A stretch of DNA of 64,000 bases, from positions 14,870 to 78,869 of the forward strand of contig PDUO01000012.1 in the NCBI GenBank assembly GCA_003008705.1, given 5' to 3'. The translations under genes and the position numbers were made by a program. Origin of the DNA: Pezicula radicicola (taxonomy: Eukaryota > Ascomycota > Leotiomycetes > Helotiales > Dermateaceae). How positions within the stretch are numbered: position 1 is the first letter of the stretch; every line of letters starts with the position of its first letter. This document shows positions 12,401-23,674 of this stretch, piece by piece. Under the pieces are notes generated by a model. It made no database searches, was not told where the DNA came from, and was given only the letters and a program-made list of their open reading frames with translations.

Positions 12401-12831
12401 GGTACGAGTACAATCAGGAAAATCGCAGTTGTATATCTGCTTGGGCGTATGGTTTAGTTGATGCCGATAACTTTAACTATTAGTTTTGGCGACGACAATG
12501 GGCACAGCTGAATAGCTTACAGATGTTCGGCCCTGGAGTAGCTTTTTCCGCAGCCCTCAGTTGGACACTCGAACTTTTTATCTAGGCCCTTGCGACTTCT
12601 TCGACGCTTCCTCGAGGGACCCTCGACGGACTCATCGGCCGATAGCTCTGCCTCTTCCTCTATATCTTCATCGTCCACACGACTTCTGTGTCTGCCTCTC
12701 TTCTCGTCGGGTTCGGTCTTTGGCCGACGGTCAAGCGTGGAATCCTGCATTTGGGCCATCGCCTTTTGATCTAGCTGCCCTGCAGCACCTGGAGAGAAAG
12801 CTAAAGGTTGTGCTGCCAGTATAGCAGTCAT
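9467..12831 (-). CDS. C2H2 zinc-finger transcription factor with fungal-specific regulatory domain, 1059 aa
   Basis: A nuclear DNA-binding regulator. After an acidic/basic N-terminus with an RKRRRSRK nuclear-localisation-like stretch come two C2H2 fingers: FECPTEGCGKSYSRAEHL continuing into RHQLNH (about residues 87-113), and YNCDFPDCTRTF...HRDRH (about 119-143). A long Ser/Gln/Pro-rich linker leads to a fungal-specific transcription-factor domain recognised by YWYHFSEQVPILHKPTFSP and LIAMMAIGASC, running to the C-terminus. Exons (minus): 12831-12521, 12470-11511, 11437-11097, 11034-9467, total 3180 nt in frame. The first intron splits finger 1 and the third uses the donor T|GTCAGT. The ATG at 12831 is the first in frame. 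Target genes and a specific ortholog name cannot be assigned. Confidence 0.85.
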
Positions 12832-15407
12832 AGTACCAGAAACTCTCAGAATATAGAGGGACGAGAACAAGGGTAATCCAAATTGGAATTTATGGCATGC
12901 GCTCTAAGCGGCGGGGTAGATGTTCGATCACATTTACTGTCACAGGTCCCGTCAGACAAAAGCAGGAGGTTTGGTAGTCGCGTTGGGGAAAGCAGGACGA
13001 GGCAACTCGATGCGCCGAAGTGAATATGTACTTCACTTACGCAGGTCGGAAACTGGGCAGAGGGGGACTCTTTTCAGAATACCAAGTCGCTGTTTAACAT
13101 GGCCATTGCTCCCGGTCCTGCGCCAGAGGATTCGAAGCGCATGAGAAGGCGCAGTCTGGCAGTCTGTCTGTCGCTGGGCACAGGCGAACAAAAAGGCGCG
13201 ATAAGGCTGTAGGGAGGTGGTTCACGATGCTGGTGCTGGTAAGGTTTGTTTATAATAGTAGAGTGTGCGCAGGAGAGCACGAGGTGTGCAACTCGAGTGC
13301 TCGAGGTACAGTACGTACGAGACGAGTTGTGGTGCTGAACGGGAGGAGGAGTCGTCGGGAGGTTGCGCTGTGGAGCCGGGCGGGCGTGGGCGTGGGCGTG
13401 GGGAGCGGGTATTTATTAAGGTAAGGTAGGGAAGTACTGTACAGTAGTGAGCGAGTTGATCGCTGTGGCAGCTTTAGTAAGTTCACAGTAGCAAGTTTAG
13501 TGGCCGAGAGCAGTTCGCTAAGGTACCTAAGCCTGTGCCCTTGAGCCTTGAGGAGGAGGCTGCGGTGCTGTTGCGAACAATAATTTGATAGATGAGACGA
13601 GGGCGGAATTATACCTCCACGCAGTGTGCCTTGTCTGTATTTGTCGACGTGCATACGAAAGGACGAAGAATTTTGCACCCGAGCGTAATAAGCTGTGCCA
13701 CTGTTCCTAGGTAGGCAGGCCAAAAGCAAAATACAGTCTGTATGATACTGTACCTCTAGAGCTTGAACCAGGAGGGCAAGAGGAGGAGGGGACCGGAAGA
13801 CTCGAAGAGATTGTATTATGGCGCCTTGGTAGGTTAAATTTTTACTGATACAGTCACGAGCCACAGAAGGATGGACAAGGGATCCAGGGCCCATGTTCCA
13901 CCCCCAACTTCTTAAGCCGCATTATGATTACGGAGGCGCCTTCTGTACCGGAGAACTGATTAGCTTTACAATCTGCACCCGGGCTCCGAGGAGGAAAGCA
14001 GGTACAACGCAACCATATTTCTTTCATATTCATAGATGGAGAAGATCTCATCTCTGCCGTCTCCGTAGCACATTCCCTGATGCAAGAAGAAAACTTTCTT
14101 GACTGCTAATCGGACGTCTCCTCGCTGCTAGACGAGAAAGGCGAGGGCCGAGTAGGTAACAATACCGCACTCTTGAGCTGTCAGCCGAACATGCAAGGAA
14201 GTAGATTTTGCATCATACAGGAACAGTCGAGTCGTCATCGGACCCTGCTGCCCTTGTTTGGCCACAAGGTGTCAACTAAACCCCTCATATAAAATGGCTC
14301 CATTGCTTCTTAAGAAAAATCTTTTCTTTAGCCCTTTCCGAAAAGAGCACTATCCTAAAGGCATCGCATACAGCAGCAGTACAGACCTGGGGAGATTGGG
14401 GAAAATTCTTTATACCGTGTCTCATTTCCTGCCTACGTGCAACCGATATGCAAGGCAGGAATGACAACCCAGTAAAATACGCAGTAGAAGCAACTTAGTC
14501 TAGCAAATTGTAATCATCGGCTACCTAGGCATGGGCAATAATAATGGACGGTAAGGACGGAGGGGAGCTCTGCAGCGGAAAACAAACCATTCAATTGTCC
14601 ATTCCCTCCCAATTGGGCTCATCATCCTTCCATAAAGCGATTGAAGATGACCAGTGAAAACTGCTGACATGTTAGGATTTAGATACTTGATTAGCCCAAT
14701 CTAAAGGGTGCTTAGCTACCTACCGCAGACACTTCAAACACACGTCTTCTTCTTTCGATATCATAGTTCTTCTTTGTTATTTAGGACAACACGCATCCCA
14801 ATTATTACTAGGCTACTAAAGTTAATCTAAAAGGCGGAAGGCCTTCAGGAGAAAGAAGGTTGTACCCGTCCGGCCCTCATAGTAGCGGAACCGTACCCGA
14901 GATACCTAGGTCAGCTTTTTAAATTGAAGTTTCTCTGCAGTGAATGGAAGGTTTGGACACACATCTCGCAGACATATTAGATACTCCATAGCAAGCATTT
15001 TTAAAAGAAGAAATAGGTTGAATGATGACCAGATAGCGAAGCATTGCAGAAGCATTTTGTCCCTCTTCAATTGTTCCATCATAATCAGACTTGCAAACAA
15101 GTACTCTATAGACGTAGTACTACCGACAAGACACATTGAATTACTAGTTGCTACTTAAGCTCAGTGAAAAACTCAAGTAAATTATCTACTCAGGTCAAGT
15201 ACGTTCCAGTGCCCAGAATTCATGAGCTCATCGGTATGGTACAGAGTGGAGCGAAATTCGATAACCTAAAAGGCTTCACCGCCCTGCACGCGCCGATGTT
15301 CTTGGTGATGGCTGGTACTCCGCATTTTGGCTTGCCTCGCTCTTATTCCAGTTCACCTTACCTTGCCTCACCATACTCAATTTTTACCACCCATTGCTCA
15401 TTACCTC
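12832..15407. other. long intergenic region between divergent C2H2 and SAP30-like genes
   Basis: Presumed 5' leader and promoter of the minus-strand C2H2 gene plus the promoter of the plus-strand SAP30-like gene. It holds a GTGGGC tandem stretch (13385-13402) and two copies of the palindromic 9-mer GTACWGTAC (13306-13314 and 13434-13442). Open frames here (for example 13250-13894 minus) have low-complexity, promoter-like translations and no family resemblance. No gene is called. Confidence 0.6.
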
Positions 15408-16051
15408 ATGCCTCCAGCAAGAACCAGACCAGCTGCTGATGACTCGAGATCAGAAGCATCGAGCACTAAGGAGAAAGGAGCAAACACTGCAAACAATAGC
15501 AAGGGCCGACGTATAGCAAGCACTGTAGCTTCTGGTAGCGGCTTAAGGGACGTAGTCACCGCTGCTACAAGTACCATCACGGGTGGTGGATCCGGGCCGG
15601 TCAATCCTGATGGCAATCCTGGAGTGAGCCATTCTATCGCTTTGTTTTCTGTAAGACTAGGCGCTGACAGCTTGTGTTAGATACAGTGGTCTTCGCTCGA
15701 TCCTTCAATTCTGCATGCATATCGACATGCCTATCGCCTCCATACTCCTGCAGCATTCAACAGTCGATACAATCAACTAGTTCTTTCTCGGTCCAGCATC
15801 GGCCGCATGAGCCCAACCATGGCTCGAAAGAAGGAACAACGAAGACAGAGTCAGGAACAACTGGCGAATGCCGTCCGGAAACATTTCAAGGACCTCGGGG
15901 TAACAGAGAATGAAGTCGTCGTTGACTTTCTTTACAAAGTGCGGTGGCAAGGTTTGTTTGCATGCTGGACTGTGGGAAAGCACGAATATTAATGATGCTG
16001 CCTATAGATAAGAATTTCCGCATGCGATTCGCTCCCCAGAGGCCTCGATAG
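15408..16051 (+). CDS. SAP30: SAP30-like Sin3-binding subunit of a histone deacetylase complex, 176 aa
   Basis: Expected to bridge Sin3 and the class I HDAC in the nucleus for transcriptional repression. The N-terminal ~70 residues are disordered (Ser/Ala/Gly rich). The conserved part starts at IQWSSLDPSILHAYRHAY, continues through GRMSPTMARKKEQRRQS and EQLANAVRKHF, and ends with VVDFLYKVRWQDKNFRMRFA. This matches the fungal SAP30 Sin3-binding domain in order and length. Exons: 15408-15623, 15681-15951, 16008-16051, in frame (531 nt). The ATG at 15408 opens MPPARTRP, a typical N-terminus for these proteins. The third exon encodes only 14 residues. The name rests on recalled family pattern, not a search. 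Confidence 0.75.
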
Positions 16052-16758
16052 ACGATAGACGTAGAACAGGATAAGAACATAAGGGTGTAGGATAATGCAT
16101 GTTTTGTTGTTACTGAAGGCTTTTTTGATGGGTTAATATGTTGGCGTTCGGCGTTGTCTTGGTGTATAAAAAAGACAATAGGATGACACGGTACAATAGG
16201 AGTCAAATTCGATGATGGGCATTGTCTAGTCTCGACTTAGAGGAGACCAAGGACGATCTATGAAGTAGATAGGAAGTAGGAGGCAGAACGTAAGCTTAGA
16301 ATTGGGTGATATAATGAAATGCCACTGCGTTATGGGAACGAGAACGAGCTTCTTAAACCGAGCTCTGAGAAACTTATGGAGGAACTGTTTATTTACATCT
16401 TATATACGTACATGCTCTTGGTGCATTTGCAGAGCATGAAGCCATTTTGACGGGGTTGGGCGTAACTTGGCGGTCCCTATTGCATCTCGTCGCTGAGCCA
16501 AAAGCGTAGCCTTGCAGAGCTTGCAAGGCTGAGGTGCCGCAAAGAGTTCGGCAATACCTTAATTGGCATGGATGTCAGCTAGCCAATCACAAGCATGGGG
16601 TTGATTGAATGATTTCTGGAAGGCTCGAGTGGAGAAATATTTTGTTCCACAGCCCGTCTTGACGCACGCCATAGTACTGTCTTGCGCTTTCCATCCAGTT
16701 TGTATTTTTGCAGGCTTGTCTTTGTCAGACTCAAATGCGTTGATTCTGTATAACCAGT
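16052..16758. other. intergenic between SAP30-like gene and MDJ1
   Basis: 3' flank of the SAP30-like gene and promoter of MDJ1. No gene or structured element was recognised. Confidence 0.55.
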
Positions 16759-18495
16759 ATGAAGGGAACAACAGGCCTTCTCACGAAGGCTGCAACACCG
16801 ACACGAATACTATGTCCGGCTCAATCTTGTCGATACCAGCGCTTCAGAGATGATCTAGCATGGAAGCAACAGACCCGAAAACTATCATTGATAGCTGGAC
16901 GACTGCAGCGGCCCAAGTCCTTCAAAGGTCGATCGTCACTTCTTAAGGCGTCCCAGAAGCGTGTAAGTAAAAAATGCCGACTGTAAAATCTGGAGCCATG
17001 CTAATTGGGTTTGTAGCTCTTTCATGCTTCCCTGAGTCTACTAGCTACTAAGAATCCGTATACGGTACTCGGTGTAGATAAAGGTGCGTCTGCTGGAGAT
17101 ATCAAGAAGGCGTACTATGGACTGGCCAAAAAGTTCCATCCAGACACGAACAAGGATCCGACAGCGAAAGACAAATTTGCTGAGGCACAATCGGCATATG
17201 AACTCTTGACTGACCCTCAGAAGAAGGCCGCGTGGGATCAATTTGGCGCTGCGGCTTTCGATCAAGGAGGTGGTGGAGCCGGCCCGGGACCTGGTGGTGA
17301 TCCGTTTGGAGGTGCAGCTGGAGGACCATTTGGCGGAGGCGGATTTCCAGGTGGTTTTGGTGCTGATTTTAACTTCGAAGATCTCTTCAGAGGCTTCACT
17401 GGCGGTGGACGCCGATCTCGTTCTGGACGAAGTAGTAATCCATTTGAACAGGAAGAAGTACTGGTGGGTGATACGATCGAGGTACAAGCGAATATCTCCT
17501 TTATGGAGGCTGCTAAGGGAACCAGTAAAAGCATCAACATCACGCCCTTAACTACTTGTAAGACCTGCTCTGGCAACGGTTTGAAATCTGGTGTCCAGCG
17601 CACTGAATGCAAATCCTGTGGTGGTACTGGCACTCGCGTACACTTCATGTCTGGAGGCTTTCAAATGGCCTCTACTTGTCCCTCATGCGGTGGTCAAGGA
17701 GTTACAACTCCTAAAGGTGGCGAATGCCGATCCTGTGTAGGTGATGGAGTTGTTAGAGAGAGAAAGACCATCTCTGTGGATATACCTGGAGGCATTGAAG
17801 ATGGGATGCGCTTGCGTTTAGATCGTGAAGGTGATGCTCCAGTCACGGGAACAGCTGCGAATCCTAATGCCAGGACGGTACGGGGAGATCTCTACGTGGT
17901 CATACGAGTAGCAACCGATCCTAAATTCAGTCGTTCCGGATCTGATGTATTATATACCGCCACAATTCCTCTCACCACTGCATTACTGGGAGGGGAAGTT
18001 AACATACCGACACTGGATGGGAGTGTCAATGTCAAGGTAGCGACTGGCACTGGTACTGGAGACAAAATAACGCTTGGAGGAATGGGTATGAAGAAATTAC
18101 AGGCGCGAAGAGGCGGATCTGGGGATCTGAAGGTTGAATTCAAGGTCGCGATGCCCAAGTATCTCAGTGCCAATCAACGGACGATTGTAGAAATGCTTGC
18201 GGACGAGATGGGGGATAAGACTGCCAAGCGCATCATGAACGTTGGCCGTCCCTCGTAAGTGTTTCTCGCATGCCGTTTTTTGGTACCACTGCTTAAAGTC
18301 CCTAGGTCTTCCACGGCGTCTACATCTGACGGGAATGACCGTTCCAAGAACGAAGGGTTCTTGAAATCGGTCTGGCACAAACTCACTGACCCTGCAGCCG
18401 AGAAACCAACTGGAGAGGAGGCCTCATCCGAAAACAGCAAAAAAGCCCCCAAAAAGGATGAGAATCCAAAGAAAGAATCCGCTGCGGATTCATAA
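16759..18495 (+). CDS. MDJ1: mitochondrial type I DnaJ/Hsp40 co-chaperone, 543 aa
   Basis: Stimulates the ATPase of matrix Hsp70 and helps fold or present misfolded matrix proteins. A basic, Ser/Arg/Lys-rich presequence (residues 1-75) ends before the J domain NPYTVLGV...[10 protein letters not shown] with the HPD motif. A Gly/Phe-rich linker follows, then four zinc-binding repeats ([32 protein letters not shown]) and the C-terminal peptide-binding domains. The tail ends with a charged Lys/Glu stretch. Exons: 16759-16962, 17017-18254, 18306-18495, in frame (1632 nt). The presequence and the residues before the J domain ([12 protein letters not shown]) argue for the mitochondrial Mdj1 class over cytosolic Ydj1. 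PIM1, the matrix protease that works with Mdj1 on misfolded proteins in yeast, lies 5 kb downstream. Confidence 0.88.
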
Positions 18496-19656
18496 GTATA
18501 AATGTACACTATAATGACTGCTAGTCACTTTCCGACATATGTATTGCATAAGCGGGTTGTGTGAAGGATTGTTAAAGACAGGAGCACTCGGCGTCTGAAA
18601 TATGGGTTACATAGTTTTGAACCCAATCATGTATGTAGGTATAGAACAAGATATATGAGGATTCTCTGCTCACGCAAAAAACGAACATGGGCCGAATCAG
18701 CGGTACAGGGTAAATATGTTGTGAGGCATTCGTTTCATGCTGTTCTGGGGCTTTGTGGGAAGGACTGTGGTATCAATATGCCCAATGGACTGGACTATAC
18801 AAATAGATGCTTCTATTGAAATCCACAGCTGAAAATGGGAGGACTTCTACTTATACTCAAGGGCCACTCGGTGCACCTCCCTGCAAATGTCGGCACATCA
18901 TTCATTGCCGCTACTGGCAGAAGAGTAGCTTTGGGATGGCTCATTGGTTCTCAGGCTTCTTTTCACCTGCATACGAACACAGCAAAGTCTTTAAGTCCAG
19001 TTGAACACCAGGCACCTGAACAGTGAAGTAGGTTAACCTGTCGCACTATCCTGAGCCGTGGCTACTAGGTTGTTGAATAACTGGTAGGTGCCATTCGCAC
19101 TGTGAGTACCTCCCGGCGCTTAAATTGACAGTCAACGCGCGAGTCGTCATCTCTCGAAACCATCGCTTCAAATAGCACCTCTCTGCAATTAGGTACTCTG
19201 TCGTACTTACTTTAGCCACCTCATGAAGGAACATATTTTCCCAGGTAACCAGACGTGCACATCCGAGCATTGCAGGGTTCCAAGGGATTAAGGTAGGAAG
19301 CTGCAAGTCCCCCGCTGTGGCCTTATGTACCTGTCTGTTGTCGGCATACTCATACGTCCCACAGCAAGCTTCTATTTCGAACATCGCAATTTATGACCAT
19401 CTCACCAACGTCACATTCATAGTCTGCCCCCAAACTGCACTTATAAACCCTCCTAATAACGATCTCAAGACCATGAACCACATGGATCAAGCTAGGCGCA
19501 TTCGATACCCATCACTAGCAAGATAATCTCTAGCTCACACTCCACCTCCACCCGCGACGCTTCCACCAGCAGTCAACGAGCAGATACATCGCGCAGACCG
19601 CAAGAACTCGATATTACCTTATTTGACTGACAGGCACATCCAGCTCCAAGGTGGAC
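18496..19656. other. intergenic between MDJ1 and BRO1
   Basis: 3' flank of MDJ1 and promoter/leader of BRO1. The leader just before BRO1 is rich in CACC and AGC motifs. Nothing else was recognised. Confidence 0.5.
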
Positions 19657-22600
19657 ATGATGCAGGCACCTATGATATCAGCGCCCTTGAAGGCGACCAA
19701 CGAGATCGACTGGATACAGCCGTTGAAGGCTTACATTCGCCAGACATACGGAGATGATCCTGAGCGTTATGCAGAAGAATGTGCCACGTTGAATCGCCTG
19801 CGACAGGACATGAGGGGAGCGGGGAAAGATAGTGCTGCGGGGCGAGATCTACTCTACAGATATTATGGGCAGCTCGAGTTTTTGGACCTCCGGTTTCCTG
19901 TTGACGAGAACCATATCAAGATATCCTTTACGTGGTGAGTGTATTTCGGGATGTGGTATAATATTAACGGCCGGACTGATTTTCTGATACGTTACAGGTT
20001 CGATGCTTTCACCCATAAGCAGACCGCACAGTACTCACTGGCGTATGAGAAGGCATCCATAATATTCAACATCTCCGCCGTGCTTTCCTGTCATGCAGCC
20101 CACCAGACTCGTTCCGAGGACTCTGGACTCAAAACTGCGTATCATTCCTTCCAAGCTTCAGCGGGGATGTTCACTTATATCAACGAAAACTTCCTGCACG
20201 CTCCATCAACTGATCTAAGTCGCGATACTGTTAAGACTCTTATTCAAATAATGTTGGCTCAGGGCCAAGAGGTTTTCTTAGAAAAACAGATTGCTGACGG
20301 TAAGAAAGTTGGGCTCTTAGCAAAGCTTGCAAGCCAAGCAGGCTATTTATATGCTCAGGCTGTAGAGGGCGTGCAGGAGAATGTGAATAAAGCCATCTTT
20401 GAAAAGGTTTGGCTTTTGGTTGTCCAGGTATGCTACAGGACACATGAACCCCATTTTAGAGATGGCGGGTACGTGGTGCCATAGGAAACCCCTGGTTATC
20501 ACGTTACCCTCAGCTCTTCTTCTGCCTAGGTGCGCAGAGTGCATAGAGGAATGTAACTGACAAAAGATAGATCAAATCGAATTACATGTCCTCTGTTGCC
20601 CAATACTATCAAGCTCTTGCCGACGATGATGCTAACTCTCATGGTACGGCTATTTCACGGTTACAGGTTGCTGAGACGACTGCAAAAGAGGCCAACAAGC
20701 AAGCAAATAGCTTCCCTGGAAATGTGCCTGCTATCTCAAACCTTACCTCAGAAACAGGTGCAAATCTGGTTGAGATAACAAAACATCATCTTGCTATAGT
20801 CCAAGAGAAGCTTGGTGAGCTGGTGAAAGATAACGATTACATTTACCATCAGACCGTACCCGCTGAGGCAAGCCTTGCCATTATTCCTAAGCTACCAGCT
20901 GCGAAAGCTATACCGGTTAGCGAGCTCTACACTGGCCAAGACATTCAGCGTATTACCGGGCCAGACATTTTCCATAAGATAGTGCCTATCTCCGTGACCG
21001 AGTCCGCAAGCCTGTACGACGAGGAGAAAGCGAAACTGGTTCGCGCCGAGACTGAACGCGTTGAGATAGCGAACGGTGAGATGGCCGCTAGTCTAGATTA
21101 CCTTAGATTACCTGGTGCTCTACAAGTGCTTAAAGGGGGCTTTCATCAAGAAATGCACGCGGACGACGAATTCAGTGGCTGGTGCGATGATATTGCTGGC
21201 CATGATTTTCCAGCGTCCACCTTCGATTTTCTCAAGTCCAGCAAAGAGGCCATCGTCTCTGTACTGGACAAGAGCAGCAAGCAATTGGATATGGAAGAAA
21301 GTGTATGCGAGAAGATGCGATCAAAATACGAGGGCGAATGGACGCAGCAGCCAAGCTCGAGGTTGACCTTAACCCTTCGCAACGATATTCGAAACTATCG
21401 AGACGCTCTCGAGGAGGCCGCGCGAAGTGACAACCAGTTATACTCAAAGATGAGACAACACGAAATGGACTTTGACGATATGCGCTCAGCTGGGGAACAT
21501 GGCGAGGCTGATGCGCTTTTCCAGAAGGCTCTCAGCCGAGTAGGCGTAAGACGAAACAACGTTGGTAGTCCCGTCAATGAGGTGAATTTATTGGGTGACG
21601 ATTTTGAAGACGGGGGAATGAGTGTTATGGAACAGGTTGCAAAGGTTGAGGACATCTTGAAGAAGCTGAACTTGATCAAAAGGGAGCGAGCACAGGTCTT
21701 GAAGGATCTAAAAGAGAAGGTATGTTGACAATGCTTTGGATATGGGACATGACACTTCTAACAGATGGGGTTTTAGGTCCACAATGACGACATCTCACAG
21801 ATTTTGATCTTAAACAAGAAAGCTATAGCGAATATCGAGAACCAGCTCTTCCAAGCAGAACTCGATAAATTTCGCCCTCACCAAAGCCGTCTCGTTTCTG
21901 CAAATCATAAGCAGTCCTCTTTAATGAAAGAGCTCACAAGTACTTTCAACGATCTGTTACAAGACAAGAGAGTGCGCTCTGAGCAGAGTAAATATGAAAG
22001 TATCACCCGGCAGAGATCCTCGGTTATGACAAAGTACAAGCGAGTGTACCAAGAGTTTTTGGATCTTGAGGCTGGCCTTCAAAGTGCCAAGCGTTGGTAT
22101 AGCGAGATGAAAGATACTGTTGATAGCCTTGATAAGAACGTCGAGGCATTTGTACATAACCGGCGCTCTGAAGGTTCCCAGTTATTAAGTCAGATTGAGC
22201 AGGACCGGGCGATCTATGAAAGCGGGCAAGCTGATAGGGAGAGAGAGCGCCTTCGAGGGCTGATGGAACGGATGTCAATGGATCCTTCCACGTCTCCTGC
22301 ATCATCGAAGCCACCTAGGGCTCAGTCCGTCTCGTATCAATCCCCTTCGCCCTCTGCACGATACCCCACGACAAACTTCGCAGGCCAATATCAGGTGCCC
22401 CAGTCACCTCCACCCCAAACAGTGCATCCCCAGTCAGCACACCCTTCTTACGCCCCCCCACAAAATGGATCGTTCTATCCTCCGCAATCGGCTCAAAGAG
22501 GCGATTCCTACACGCCGACTCAGAACCAACCTCCGCAACCCCAAAGCGGATACAACCCTAGCGCATATTCGAGGCAACCTACATCCCCGCCCCCAACACA

Positions 22601-22859
22601 AACGCAATTTTCTCAGAACCAACTTGGATACTCACAACAACCACACCAGCAACCGACACAACAACAGTACATCCCTCCTGGTTACGTGGTCCCCCCTCCT
22701 CCACCTGGACCTCCTCCTCTTGGGCCTCAGCAAAGCTTTCCAGCTCCGACTGGTCCTGGCTCTGGCGAATATGGGTATGGCAATACTAGTGCTCAACAGC
22801 AGCGGAGTGGACAGCAAGGATCAGGCGACCCATGGGCAGGGCTTAGTGCATGGAAATAA
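19657..22859 (+). CDS. BRO1: vacuolar protein-sorting protein Bro1 (ESCRT-III adaptor), 979 aa
   Basis: Acts at endosomes, binding ESCRT-III and recruiting a deubiquitinase during multivesicular-body sorting. The N-terminal BRO1 domain (about residues 1-390) begins ISAPLKATNEIDWIQPLK and contains QTYGDDPERYAEECATLNRL and HIKISFTWFDAFTHK, typical of fungal Bro1 and distinct from PalA/Rim20. A central coiled V domain (about 400-760) follows, then a Pro/Gln/Ser-rich tail with a poly-Pro run near the end. Exons: 19657-19934, 19998-20427, 20571-21719, 21777-22859, in frame (2940 nt). The methionine pair at 19657/19660 is the first ATG; the codon at 19651 is GTG. Confidence 0.9.
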
Positions 22860-23674
22860 AGGGAATGGAACGGAACTCGGTAAGCATAGACATTTGGGGA
22901 GTAGCTGGCGCTCTTTTCGATGGGTGTGAGGGGTAACTAGTACGAGAGCTGCGGACACATAAATACAGGTAGAGAAGGTTAAGGTACTGTAGTTCAATTA
23001 AAGATCTACAGAAAGAAAGTCGCGTTTTTGCCTCGATTGCATTGAACATCTGATTGCTTGCGCCTTGTACTCATAGGCGTAGAAAGAATCAACATGACTA
23101 GATACCTATATTGCACTGTTGCTTACCTTATGTTCCATACCTGTACCTTCCTATGCAAGCTATGCCAGGTAGAATAAATACCTCTCCATGTCCGAAATAA
23201 GTAGCCGATTTGAGGCCACAACACCACACCACTACCCAAAACACCTACCAAAAATCAACTAAAAATCGGATACACTGTACAATAGTCACAATAGTTACAA
23301 TAGTTATACCAAGAAAATTTACAATTGTAGAAGCTGTGGCTTCTGCTAGGCCTGGGTACTAAGTGGGTACTCCGGAGGTTAAGATTTTCCGACGCCGCTC
23401 CGATGATTTGAAAGCTCGACTCAATGACGACCAGTTACGTTGCTGTGCAGACTCGCCCTCTTCCACCATTCTTTTCGTTACAGACTTCAACCACCCTGTT
23501 CCTGCAGATTTCTTTCCCTTACTGGTATCCAATTTGTTGTAACCTGATAGGTCTTCCTCTCCCCAGCGTCCCAGCGTCCCAGCGTCTCCTTTCTCCGTTA
23601 CATTAGTACATATCAGTTTTGATTTGGATTTCGGAGCATAGCACATATACCATTTCTTACGCCTTTTCGACGTT
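22860..23674. other. intergenic between BRO1 and PIM1
   Basis: 3' flank of BRO1 and promoter of PIM1. A short CAATAGT repeat occurs near 23280-23307 and a CCCAGCGT triplet repeat near 23561-23586. No gene was recognised. Confidence 0.5.

Noticed and set aside
13125..13145. tRNA-like T-arm sequence (GGATTCGAAGC)
   Set aside because: The closing bases do not pair as a T-arm, and no acceptor stem, D-arm or anticodon arm could be fitted around it.
13250..13894. 214-codon open frame on the minus strand
   Set aside because: It lies in the upstream region of the C2H2 gene. Its composition is low-complexity (Leu/Ser/Thr runs from G-rich tandem repeats) and no domain pattern is visible.
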